From the NCBI GenBank assembly GCA_030621085.1, contig JAUXIJ010000005.1:1-64000 (forward strand): a stretch of DNA of 64,000 bases, given 5' to 3'. The translations under genes and the position numbers were made by a program. The notes under the pieces are model-generated. The model worked only from the letters and a program-made list of their open reading frames with translations. It was not told the DNA's origin and did not search any database. Below are positions 10,369 through 19,667 of this stretch, one piece after another. Numbering within the stretch: position 1 is the stretch's first letter; every line of letters starts with the position of its first letter. The stretch comes from Candidatus Cloacimonadota bacterium. Its GTDB lineage: Bacteria; Cloacimonadota; Cloacimonadia; Cloacimonadales; TCS61.

Positions 10369-12327
10369 TTAGTTTAATCTTGGTGGCTCGAAAATTAGGT
10401 AATACTGTGGCTTCCTATAGTAAACCAATTGAGTGTTTCTCCAATTCATTAATTTATCAAATAGTTCATTAGTTCTATCTTTATGAGAATGTATAAGGTT
10501 TCTTTTTTCCATTGGGTCAAATTCCAGATTATAGAGTTCTGCTTCATCTTGGGGTTGATAATTCACTAACAACTTCCATGGCCAGTCTATTATTCCATCC
10601 TGATGAACAATTGAATTAGTATGCATATAAATATCTCTATTCTGATTTATATTAAATGGTGATACACCCTGAAAGGAATTAGGAATAGGAATGTTCATTA
10701 AATCTAAAACCGCTGGTAAAATATCAATATGATTAATCGGATTTTCAATAGTATAAGAAGATACGCCATTTGGAGGTTTAATTAGTGTGAATGTTTGCAT
10801 ACATTCATTATACATCGAACCAGCATGATTGCCAAAACCGTGTTCATAAAAGGCTTCACCGCTATCTCCGATAATAACAAAATAGCATTTATCCCAAATA
10901 CCAAGTTGTTTAAGAAAATAACTAAAGTTCTTTATTATAATATCGACATTATAAATGGAATTTAAATATCTATTTCGAATAAATTGTAACTTTTCCTCTG
11001 GCCAATAATAGAAGATGGTTGGAAAGTCGATAGTAGCTGGTTGATAAGGTTCCTCACCATTGGGGGGAATAATATAATTGAAATGAGTATTCTGAAAATT
11101 CATTCCCAAGAAAAAGGCTTCTTTTTTATTGAGGTCAGATATCCAGTTTTCAGCGATCTTAATCGTCTGTGAATCTTCAACTTTTCCAGCAGTAGCTATT
11201 TTATTTTTTATCAAAGAAGCTAAACCCTTTTTATCATCCTCATTAAACCAGGTTTCGTTTTTAAAGTGTTCTGAATGAAAGAAAAAATCGATTTCTGGAA
11301 TATCTAGCCAGCTGATCATATTTCCCCATCTTTCATTTTGTGAGGAGATATATGCAGTTTTGTATTTTAAATTTTTAAAGACTGCAAAAATCGATGTTCT
11401 CTTAAATGGAGATCTTTTTTTATATTTTGTTCTCTTTGATGATCTTAGTGGATAGTTCGAGAACCACACAGATAAATCTTCATAATCTGAATGAGAAGAA
11501 ACAGCATAAGATTTATTAAAAAGAAAGGATTCATCAACTAATGATTTCATAAAAGGTATCGGACATGGCTCGATATCAATTAGATCATAACGCATAGATT
11601 CAATCATAATAACAATAACAGGAGAATCCGGAAATTTTTCAGGTAATTCTTGTTTCTTGTCTTTTCTAATAAGTATTGATTCATCTATTTCATAAATAAA
11701 TGAACTGCCATCAAATCTCGGAGTTTTAAAAAAAGATAAAAAGGGATGAATTTCCGTATTTATTATTATAAAAAAAATCATTGATAATGAAAAAATGAAT
11801 ATTAAAAAAAAGGTGGGTTTAGATTCTTTTTGTTTATTCTTTCCTAAAAACCAGAGAATGAGAAATACTATCCCAATAACTGATATTAAATGGATTATTA
11901 TTTTTAGAAATCCTGTTTGCATAAAATGAAGTAAAAGACGTGAAAAATTAACTAATGCAAATTGAACTAATTCCATACTCAAAAAATAATCATTTAGAAA
12001 ATAAAACTTCCAACTAATTAAATCTATTGATATAATAATCAGAAGTAAAATAAAAATAAAGGTATTAATGGAAACTTTAAGAAGCATATTAGCAATTTTA
12101 TTAGATAAACAAATAAAAAATTTAGTTACTCCTACAATGCACGCCCAGATTGAGAACGATACTATAAGAAGCTTTAATAAATCTACTACATCAAATTTAC
12201 ATAATTGGGGGACTGAAAAATTAATTACAAAAAAAACCATACCAGACTCTATCAAAGCAATGATAAGTGCAAAAAGAAGTATTGTGGTAAAATAAGAACT
12301 TAAACGGTATTTCATAATTTTTTTCAT
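10369..12327 (-). CDS. LtaS-like sulfatase-fold membrane protein (phosphoglycerol/phosphoethanolamine transferase-like)
   Basis: N-terminal TM segments; 'PVIVIMIESMRYD', 'FFLGMNFQNTHFNY', 'YFVIIGDSGEAFYEHGFGNHAG' metal-site motifs. Confidence 0.7.
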   Translation of the reverse strand: MKKIMKYRLSSYFTTILLFALIIALIESGMVFFVINFSVPQLCKFDVVDLLKLLIVSFSIWACIVGVTKFFICLSNKIANMLLKVSINTFIFILLLIIISIDLISWKFYFLNDYFLSMELVQFALVNFSRLLLHFMQTGFLKIIIHLISVIGIVFLILWFLGKNKQKESKPTFFLIFIFSLSMIFFIIINTEIHPFLSFFKTPRFDGSSFIYEIDESILIRKDKKQELPEKFPDSPVIVIMIESMRYDLIDIEPCPIPFMKSLVDESFLFNKSYAVSSHSDYEDLSVWFSNYPLRSSKRTKYKKRSPFKRTSIFAVFKNLKYKTAYISSQNERWGNMISWLDIPEIDFFFHSEHFKNETWFNEDDKKGLASLIKNKIATAGKVEDSQTIKIAENWISDLNKKEAFFLGMNFQNTHFNYIIPPNGEEPYQPATIDFPTIFYYWPEEKLQFIRNRYLNSIYNVDIIIKNFSYFLKQLGIWDKCYFVIIGDSGEAFYEHGFGNHAGSMYNECMQTFTLIKPPNGVSSYTIENPINHIDILPAVLDLMNIPIPNSFQGVSPFNINQNRDIYMHTNSIVHQDGIIDWPWKLLVNYQPQDEAELYNLEFDPMEKRNLIHSHKDRTNELFDKLMNWRNTQLVYYRKPQYYLIFEPPRLN

Positions 12328-12352
12328 AATAGTTTAATTAAGGTATTAAATA

Positions 12353-12784
12353 CTACCTTTTATTATACAAAATGTATTTTCTTGTAAAGAAATTCCATAA
12401 ATAAACCACAACTGTAGAAACGATCTTAGACGCCATGTAATGAAATCCTACATATTCTGTAAATGTCCAGATTATTAATTCATTCATCCCCAGTCCAACT
12501 ATCCCGATAATTCCGAAAATAGCAAATTCAAGATATCTATTGGAAACATTCCTGGTATTAAAAACCCAGGTAATACTCAAGATGTAATTCGTTGCTAATC
12601 CCAATGAAAAAGAGATCGCTGCAGAAATCAGGTAATGTATACCGGCAAATTCGGTTAACAGAAATAGCAAACCAAAATCTACTCCGAAAGCAATTCCTCC
12701 TACAAAAGTATAACGGAAAAGCTGTATCAGAGTATTATCCGTTTTATTTTTAATAAATTTCTCAATCATATTCTTCCCAGTCAT
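12353..12784 (-). CDS. GtrA family membrane protein
   Basis: 'LFRYTFVGGIAFGVDFGLLFLLTEFAGIHYLISAAISFSLGLATNYILSITWVF' is typical GtrA. Start may be ATG at 12769, preceded by GGGAAG. Confidence 0.85.
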   Translation of the reverse strand: MTGKNMIEKFIKNKTDNTLIQLFRYTFVGGIAFGVDFGLLFLLTEFAGIHYLISAAISFSLGLATNYILSITWVFNTRNVSNRYLEFAIFGIIGIVGLGMNELIIWTFTEYVGFHYMASKIVSTVVVYLWNFFTRKYILYNKR

Positions 12785-12797
12785 ATTAAGATAAGCT

Positions 12798-12826
12798 TTA
12801 AATCATCTATGTGAATAATTTGTCAA
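12798..12826 (-). promoter_or_regulatory. Candidate sigma-70 promoter for gtrA-like gene
   Basis: On minus strand TTGACA, 17-nt spacer, ATTTAA directly upstream of the ORF. Confidence 0.5.
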
Positions 12827-13006
12827 GATTTCAATGATTGGCATATATTTTTGACGCATAACCAGCTTATGTAATTCATTTGTGACATCTGATGAGATTA
12901 CAAAACTAAATACAGGGTTTGGAAAAAAAATTCTTGCCTACTTAAAACCTTTCTATTAAATAGGTTTTGGTGAATTGCAAGCTTCCTGAATTTGCATATT
13001 TAAGAT

Positions 13007-13022
13007 TGGCACACCGATTGCA
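13007..13022 (+). promoter_or_regulatory. Sigma-54 (-24/-12) promoter upstream of pilin-like gene
   Basis: TGGCAC-ACCGA-TTGCA; GG-N10-GC spacing exact; about 79 nt before the pilin ATG. Confidence 0.85.
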
Positions 13023-13100
13023 TAGGTGTTACCGTGAAGCATAGAAGTGGATTTGAAAAAAACAAAAGGGATTAAAAAAACCCTAAATTAGGAGGAACAA

Positions 13101-13526
13101 ATGGGAACACAACAAATTCTGTTGATCGTATTAAGTGTAATTATCGTTGGTATTGCAGTGGCTGTGGGTATTACAATGTTTAATGCTCAGGCTACTAACT
13201 CTAACCGTCAAGCTATTGTAGGTGATATGAACAACCTGGCATCTTCTGCGCTTGCGTTCTACAAAACACCCACAACACATGGTGGTGGTGGTGGAAGTTG
13301 GACTACTGAAATCGATAATGTGGGAACCTGGCTTGGTTATGATTATGACACAGGAACCAATGCATGTTCAACCGGTAATGGTACATTTACTCTTTCGTTA
13401 GCTGGTGATGTAGTTACAATTGTTGGTCTTGGTAATGAGTTAGGTAATGACGGTTCAACTAATGTGCAAGCAACCATGACAGTTACCGGTGCAACCAGTG
13501 CCATTCTTACTACAATAGACAACTAA
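13101..13526 (+). CDS. Type IV pilin-like protein (probable major subunit)
   Basis: 'MGTQQILLIVLSVIIVGIAVAVGITMFNAQ' hydrophobic N-terminal helix, Gly-rich segment, first gene of pilus locus; strong SD AGGAGG. Confidence 0.7.
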   Translation: MGTQQILLIVLSVIIVGIAVAVGITMFNAQATNSNRQAIVGDMNNLASSALAFYKTPTTHGGGGGSWTTEIDNVGTWLGYDYDTGTNACSTGNGTFTLSLAGDVVTIVGLGNELGNDGSTNVQATMTVTGATSAILTTIDN

Positions 13527-13553
13527 GAATTACCTTAGGTACGTTATTAATTT

Positions 13554-13583
13554 GAACATGGGAGAAAACTTTCTCCCATGTTC
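13554..13583 (+). terminator. Perfect 14-bp-arm hairpin after pilin gene; no U-tract, attenuator/stabiliser candidate
   Basis: GAACATGGGAGAAA-AC-TTTCTCCCATGTTC, followed by CGAATTTGC. Confidence 0.7.
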
Positions 13584-13609
13584 GAATTTGCATTTTAATA
13601 TAATAGATT

Positions 13610-14953
13610 ATGTTAAGAGAATATAGATATCAGGGAGTAACATTAGGCGGAAAAGGCGTTCAGGGTATTGTACTTGCCCATAACAAAGGCAAAGCGAAAA
13701 AAATTGTAGAATCGATAGCGCAAAAAAATAAAATTAGAATCAATTCAATTATACCCAAAAAACTTTTTCTATATCATGTAAAACTGCCGAACGGCAAAAA
13801 AATCAAAGGCAGGCAATCAGCATACGCCAAAGGAGAGGTAGCTCGTGCTTTGGCTACAATGGGTTTTAGAAATGCCAAGATCGAACAAGCCATCATAGAT
13901 ATTAAACTGAAACCTCCTTATTCCAGCATTCTTATGTTCGTAAATCTCAGCTCATTTCTATTAAAAGAAAAAATGAGCTACGATAAAATTTTACGAATGC
14001 TTGCCGATGAAGAACCTAATCTTACCCTGAAAGAAACTTTAAAGAAGATTGAAAGTGAACTTAAGAAGGGAAAGGAAGGAACAGAAGTTTTTAATAGATA
14101 CCAGGACGTCTTCGGAAGATTTCCAGCTTATATGCTGGGATTGGCCACTAAATCGGGTAATATGGCCGAAGTATACGATGCCACAGCCAAATTCATGGAA
14201 AGAGAAGCAGAATACAAGAAAAGCCTGCGTCAGGCTTTAATGCAGCCGGCTGTAATGGTTGTTGCCATGATCGCTGCCGTTCTATATTATGTTATTAAAA
14301 TATTTCCGGACACAGCCAGAATGTTTGTAAAATTCGGGATCGATGTACCTCCAATGACTGCTGCTACACTTGAACTAAGCGATTTCTTTGCAGCAAGCTG
14401 GTGGTGGATTGCTCTTATGTTTTTGATTCCTGCCTTTATCATTTTCCTATGGTGGAGAACACCAAAAGGAGAGGTTTGGAGAGATAAATTCCTTATCCAG
14501 TTACCTGTGATAGGACACCTGCTTCACAAATCAAGTATAGAAATATTCTTCAGAGTATTTTCTGCGATCTATGCAGGTGCCGATAATAATATTGAAACTC
14601 TAACAGCTTCAGCGGAAGCTTGTAGAAATAAGTATATTGAAAAGGGCGTAAAGGAAATTGCGATTCCATTAATGTTGAAAGATGGAATGTCGCTTGTTCC
14701 CGCCTTAGCAAAAGCGGATGTATTTAATCAAAGTACATTATCCCGCTTAAAAACAGGTACAGAATCCGGTAATATTCTACAATCTGCTCAACAGATATCC
14801 ACTTTCTACGAAAAGGAAACAACTTATAAAATGGAGAATATTATCCAATCCATCCAGACGTTTGTTGGTATTTTCATTGCAATTATCATTACTTTATTGA
14901 CTATTGTATCTTCAGAAGTTGCAATGATCTCACCCAGCACACCTGGAACGTAG
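13610..14953 (+). CDS. PilC/GspF family inner membrane platform protein
   Basis: 'KSLRQALMQPAVMVVAMIAAVLYYVIKIFPDTARMF' and second T2SSF region; neighbours PilB. Confidence 0.85.
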   Translation: MLREYRYQGVTLGGKGVQGIVLAHNKGKAKKIVESIAQKNKIRINSIIPKKLFLYHVKLPNGKKIKGRQSAYAKGEVARALATMGFRNAKIEQAIIDIKLKPPYSSILMFVNLSSFLLKEKMSYDKILRMLADEEPNLTLKETLKKIESELKKGKEGTEVFNRYQDVFGRFPAYMLGLATKSGNMAEVYDATAKFMEREAEYKKSLRQALMQPAVMVVAMIAAVLYYVIKIFPDTARMFVKFGIDVPPMTAATLELSDFFAASWWWIALMFLIPAFIIFLWWRTPKGEVWRDKFLIQLPVIGHLLHKSSIEIFFRVFSAIYAGADNNIETLTASAEACRNKYIEKGVKEIAIPLMLKDGMSLVPALAKADVFNQSTLSRLKTGTESGNILQSAQQISTFYEKETTYKMENIIQSIQTFVGIFIAIIITLLTIVSSEVAMISPSTPGT

Positions 14954-14960
14954 TATAGCA

Positions 14961-16745
14961 ATGATAAAGAAATCAAGATTCGGCCAGTTATTGTTGAAAA
15001 AGGAAGTTATTGATAAAAAGACACTGGAAAAAGCTTTATCGATCCAGACTGATGAGGATCCGGAAAATACCAGAGCTCTTGGCGAAATACTTGTTACCGA
15101 CTTTAAGATCAACCACCATGCTATTTATGGTTTATTGGCAGAACTTTACGCGTTTCGTACACTCGAGATAAAAATAAATGAAATTGATGAAAACCAGATC
15201 AAACATACAAAAGAGATACTTTCAAAATTTCCTGATGATTTTAAAAATAAATTAATTTATAAAAAAATTCTCCCCTATCAACTCAGCTATGGACGAAGAA
15301 ATACTCTTATCGTCTTAGCTGCCGACCCATCAGAGAAGATTACGGAACGCATTCCTATATATACTGAATTTAAAAAATACGAGGTTGTATATGTACGCCT
15401 TGATATTCTGGAAGAACTCATAGCTCTTATTGCCCCTCAGAAAAACGAATTTCTAGACCTGCTGCAGGAAGCAGAAGACCAATTTGAAGATGTTGACGAG
15501 ACTAGAGGTCAACATGATGTAGATGAATATGCTCTTGATGAGGAGATAAACAAAAGCCTTCTGGTAAATTTATTCGAGGGCAGTCTTATAGAAGCTGTTC
15601 GTAAAGGAGCCAGTGATATTCATATTATTCCTTACTTGCGTTCAAATGTGGATTTTTATTTCAGGATAGATGGTAAACTTATTCGCTGGCATCGTCAGGA
15701 AAACACTTCTCCCGAAGCAATGTCTGCCGTGGCCAAAGATAGAGCAACAGGAGTAGATCGTTTTGAAAGGGATACAGCTCAAGACGGGTTTATGCAACGT
15801 ATTATTGACGATCATCTTATCCGTTTTCGTGTATCTATTATTCCAATCACTTCGTCGGAATATGAACGTCGCTTTGAAAGCATTGTAATAAGAACCATTG
15901 ACGACAGGAACGTGATAACCGATTTGCGGAAACTCGGTTTCCAGGAGCAGGCAGAAAAAGATTTCATAGATTCTATTTCAAAATCGAAAGGTATAGTACT
16001 GGTAACAGGACCAACAGGTAGCGGTAAATCTACTACATTGATGGCTGCACTCTATCATACTATAGATCCATCTATAAACGTTTTAACTTGTGAAGATCCG
16101 GTGGAATATCATATTAAAGGAGCAAGGCAGTTGAAGATCGGACACAGGTACACTTTTGAAAATGCTATTCGATCCATCTTACGCCATGACCCGGATGTTG
16201 TTATGGTAGGTGAGATCCGTGATAGAATAACTGCCGAAATAGCTATCAAACTTGCCAATACAGGTCATCTAACGTTCTCAACCCTTCACACAAACGATGC
16301 TCCCAGTGCTATTTCACGATTATATAAAATGGGTGTGGAAACTTTCCTGCTTGCATATGCAATAAATATAATAGTTGCTCAACGCCTAGTTAGGAAACTG
16401 TGCCCCGAATGTAGAAAACCAATTGCTAAAGATAAGTGGCCTGCTGCACTTGAATTGGGATTTAAAGAAGAGGAATTGGAATCAGGTAAAATTTATGAAG
16501 CAGGAAAGGGTTGTAAAAAATGTAATCGTGGCTACAAAGGAAGAATCAACATCTGTGAAGCTCTGTATTTCACTGCCGAGATACGTAAAGCTATTGTAGA
16601 TTCCGGTACTGAGATAGATGAACAGAATATCAGAAAAATTGCTGAAAGTCAGGGTATGTTATCTTTATTGGAATCCGGACTGGACAGGATCAGAACGGGA
16701 TTAACAACGGTTGCAGAAGTAACTTATGCAACATCGGAGGACTAA
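14961..16745 (+). CDS. PilB/GspE family assembly ATPase
   Basis: Walker A 'GPTGSGKSTTLMAAL', Walker B 'DPDVVMVGEIRD', 'THLTFSTLHTND'-like His box, tetracysteine 'CPEC..CKKC'. Confidence 0.93.
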   Translation: MIKKSRFGQLLLKKEVIDKKTLEKALSIQTDEDPENTRALGEILVTDFKINHHAIYGLLAELYAFRTLEIKINEIDENQIKHTKEILSKFPDDFKNKLIYKKILPYQLSYGRRNTLIVLAADPSEKITERIPIYTEFKKYEVVYVRLDILEELIALIAPQKNEFLDLLQEAEDQFEDVDETRGQHDVDEYALDEEINKSLLVNLFEGSLIEAVRKGASDIHIIPYLRSNVDFYFRIDGKLIRWHRQENTSPEAMSAVAKDRATGVDRFERDTAQDGFMQRIIDDHLIRFRVSIIPITSSEYERRFESIVIRTIDDRNVITDLRKLGFQEQAEKDFIDSISKSKGIVLVTGPTGSGKSTTLMAALYHTIDPSINVLTCEDPVEYHIKGARQLKIGHRYTFENAIRSILRHDPDVVMVGEIRDRITAEIAIKLANTGHLTFSTLHTNDAPSAISRLYKMGVETFLLAYAINIIVAQRLVRKLCPECRKPIAKDKWPAALELGFKEEELESGKIYEAGKGCKKCNRGYKGRINICEALYFTAEIRKAIVDSGTEIDEQNIRKIAESQGMLSLLESGLDRIRTGLTTVAEVTYATSED

Positions 16746-16748
16746 ATC

Positions 16749-17183
16749 ATGAATATCCAGATGTTATTAGTTCTATTGGCGTTAGCACTCTTTTCAACAA
16801 TGCTGTTGAACACTTATAATATTATGCTTGATCAATCTGCTTTGGTTTATGATAATATGCATTATTTGCAAGGACAAAAAATCGCCGATAGGTACTTCCA
16901 AAGAATAGAAGCAGAACTACTGGGAGATCCTCCGGTTTCATATTTTTCACAAATTTATTCAACTTATTCAAATTTGAGTGAGACTAAGAGCGTGAATAAT
17001 GTTACTTATAATATTCAAATTATTTCAACTTATTGTGATAGCTTGGGAAATACTCCATATTCAGATACTTTATATCAAAAAGTAGACGTGCGCATGAATT
17101 GTATGTCTACATCAATGGATACTTTATATATTGGAACGTTGAATTCTCCATTCAGCAAGGTTTTTTTTAATAGGGGGTTTTAA
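16749..17183 (+). CDS. Pilin-like minor protein, unknown
   Basis: Short ORF with N-terminal hydrophobic helix 'MNIQMLLVLLALALFSTMLLNTY', tightly packed in pilus operon. Confidence 0.5.
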   Translation: MNIQMLLVLLALALFSTMLLNTYNIMLDQSALVYDNMHYLQGQKIADRYFQRIEAELLGDPPVSYFSQIYSTYSNLSETKSVNNVTYNIQIISTYCDSLGNTPYSDTLYQKVDVRMNCMSTSMDTLYIGTLNSPFSKVFFNRGF

Positions 17184-17779
17184 TGTCGAGCTTAATGGAT
17201 GTATTAGGTGCAACAATAGCCGGAAGCCTGGTTCTTCTGATGATATTCAGTGCACTTTCCAATATGCAGGTGATAAGCTATAATACTCAGCTCCAGATCA
17301 GTTTAACCCAGATGTCTGAAGATTTGATTACAGGAAGGAAAGTAGGAAACTTAGACCAACCCGGCCTGGAAAGCATCTTATCCAAAGTTGGTGCAGGAGT
17401 TCCCGCAAGTACTGATCCAATAATCGAAGCCACTTCAAAAAGTTTTAAATTTCTAGGGCAGACAAGCCCGACCTCCAGTATCAGTACTTTTTATTTTGTG
17501 CAAGAAGATTCCACCAGTAGTGGTTTTCCTTTATATGTTTATCAGAATGATATGTCTAACCAGATATTAGGTCCTTTCTGGATGGCAGATACATTGGCAA
17601 TAACATATTACGATGTTACCAATCACTTAATTACTGCTCCAGATTCAAATCATGATCAGATCCGTTCAATTGAGGTAAGTCTTACATTTTTTTATGATAC
17701 TCACCAACCTGATATAGATAAAAGGTTTCTCAGGCATAGCATTGTATTTTGGAAATATTTTAAGAATTTGTATTTGTAA
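17183..17779 (+). CDS. Pilin-like minor protein, unknown
   Basis: 'MSSLMDVLGATIAGSLVLLMIFSALSNMQVIS' N-terminal helix; overlaps preceding stop. Confidence 0.5.
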   Translation: MSSLMDVLGATIAGSLVLLMIFSALSNMQVISYNTQLQISLTQMSEDLITGRKVGNLDQPGLESILSKVGAGVPASTDPIIEATSKSFKFLGQTSPTSSISTFYFVQEDSTSSGFPLYVYQNDMSNQILGPFWMADTLAITYYDVTNHLITAPDSNHDQIRSIEVSLTFFYDTHQPDIDKRFLRHSIVFWKYFKNLYL

Positions 17780-17804
17780 TTAGTAATAAAAAAAGGAGTG
17801 AATC

Positions 17805-18698
17805 GTGGGGAAATTGTTAATTATTATTCTATTAATGCTAACGGCTGTTTTTGCTACTATTGCTGTTTCAGTTCAGAGTAAAAGCGCTGATATTCCTGAT
17901 CTGATATCTTCCAATATATCTGAGATCAAAGCAAAAGGATTAAGTAATGAAGCTCTTATGTACAGCATAAGACAGTTGAACCAAGGCAGTCTATCGGTCA
18001 ACCAAACAGGTTTGAGTCAAACATACTCAAATTTTGATGTTCTGGATGGAACAATAGACAGTATCAAATACGTAATGATCGGCTCCGGAGATACTCTGAG
18101 GATAACTTCTTATGTGACTGCCAATATCAATGGGAAACAAACTCAACATCAAAGTTTAGCTGAAATTCTTTATAGTTCTACAAGTTTTGATAATGCCATC
18201 ACCTGTTCAAAAGATCTTGATATTACAGGTAGCTCAACCATCATAGGAAACGTAGAGGAAAACGTTGATTTAGATTTTGCAACTGTTTTCGGCATGACAA
18301 TGGCTCAAATGAGAACTATAGCCGATAATGATTATACGAATCCACCAAATAATGTGACTCCTGTAAATGGAATAACATACATAGAGACCACCGGTAACAA
18401 TAAAGCACACTTTACAAATCATCATTGGAGTGGCAGTGGTATCTTGATAGTTGATGGAGAATTCCACATGACCGGTGGTACTTTTGACGGTATTATCTGG
18501 GTGGAAGGTGGAAGATTCATGATGTCTGGTAATGGACTTGTGCAAGGAACTATTTTCATTAACAGCGAACCTGATGAACAAACCAAAGTTACCGGGAATT
18601 GTGATATTTATTATGATGAAGATATTGTACAACAGCTATTGAGTACATACAATATTTTTTCTGGTCCGGGAATCACGATAATAAGTTGGGATAATTAA
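17805..18698 (+). CDS. Pilin-like protein with predicted beta-rich C-terminal domain (paralog A)
   Basis: GTG start with SD AAGGAG; N-terminal TM; C-terminal 'SGSGILIVDGEFHMTGGTFDGIIWVEG' repeats; paralog downstream. Confidence 0.55.
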   Translation: MGKLLIIILLMLTAVFATIAVSVQSKSADIPDLISSNISEIKAKGLSNEALMYSIRQLNQGSLSVNQTGLSQTYSNFDVLDGTIDSIKYVMIGSGDTLRITSYVTANINGKQTQHQSLAEILYSSTSFDNAITCSKDLDITGSSTIIGNVEENVDLDFATVFGMTMAQMRTIADNDYTNPPNNVTPVNGITYIETTGNNKAHFTNHHWSGSGILIVDGEFHMTGGTFDGIIWVEGGRFMMSGNGLVQGTIFINSEPDEQTKVTGNCDIYYDEDIVQQLLSTYNIFSGPGITIISWDN

Positions 18699-18733
18699 GT
18701 TTAAAAAATATTAGATTATAAAGGAGGTAGTTT

Positions 18734-19642
18734 ATGGGCAAATTATTGATAGTCGCCATATTTATTGCTGCTGCAGTAATAACAGTGATCTTGCTTTCCG
18801 TTCAAGATAAAACCGAAGAGGTTCCGGAACTTTCATCTAGTAATATTGCAGAATTACAGGCTAAAGCATTATGCCATGAAGCCATAGTATACGGGATGAG
18901 AAATCTCAATGACGGAACCGTCGTCTTATCTTCAGGAGAAAATACACAGACCTATGCTAATTTTGAAATTATGGATGGTACAATAGACAGTATTCAATTT
19001 ATGTCAAATACAACAAATGACACTATAGAAATCATTTCTTATGCAGGTTATCAAAGTGCTGGTGAAACAATTCAACACAAAAGCAGTGCTCTGGTTTGTT
19101 GGATTCCCACTCATGCTCAGGGAGCTATGTATGCAAATGGAGATATCGTTGTAGGTGGTAGTGCCGATATCACTGGTGATCTTATTGAAAACTGCGATCC
19201 TCCTTTAGACTTTGAAGATTTTTTCGGAATTACAAAAGCAGAAATGGATGCTATTGCTGATAACCACTTTGAGGACCCTCCCAACAACCCTGCGGGTTTT
19301 GAAGACATAACCTGGGTTTCATTCGCTAATGAGGGTGGTTCGTTGACGGTATCAACAGCAGACTGGACAGGAAGTGGAATACTTATAATTGATGGTGATG
19401 CTCATTTTTCCGGAGGTTCTTTCGATGGCATAATGTGGATTACCGGAGAATTATTTATTAACGGTAATAATGGTTTTAATGGAGCAATTTACTGCGAAGG
19501 TGGAATCAACTATGAGGACGTAACCGTCCTTGGTGACTGTCAAATTACTTATGATTGGGGGGCGATACTTGCGGCATTTAACGATGCATCTCTAGTATTA
19601 GAATATGAACTTAAAATTATTAGCTGGTTTGAAGATGAATAA
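18734..19642 (+). CDS. Pilin-like protein with predicted beta-rich C-terminal domain (paralog B)
   Basis: 'MGKLLIVAIFIAAAVITVILLSVQDK' and 'GSGILIIDGDAHFSGGSFDGIMWITG', parallel to paralog A; SD AAGGAGG. Confidence 0.55.
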   Translation: MGKLLIVAIFIAAAVITVILLSVQDKTEEVPELSSSNIAELQAKALCHEAIVYGMRNLNDGTVVLSSGENTQTYANFEIMDGTIDSIQFMSNTTNDTIEIISYAGYQSAGETIQHKSSALVCWIPTHAQGAMYANGDIVVGGSADITGDLIENCDPPLDFEDFFGITKAEMDAIADNHFEDPPNNPAGFEDITWVSFANEGGSLTVSTADWTGSGILIIDGDAHFSGGSFDGIMWITGELFINGNNGFNGAIYCEGGINYEDVTVLGDCQITYDWGAILAAFNDASLVLEYELKIISWFEDE

Positions 19643-19667
19643 TCTTTAGGAAGATATAGGAGAAACA

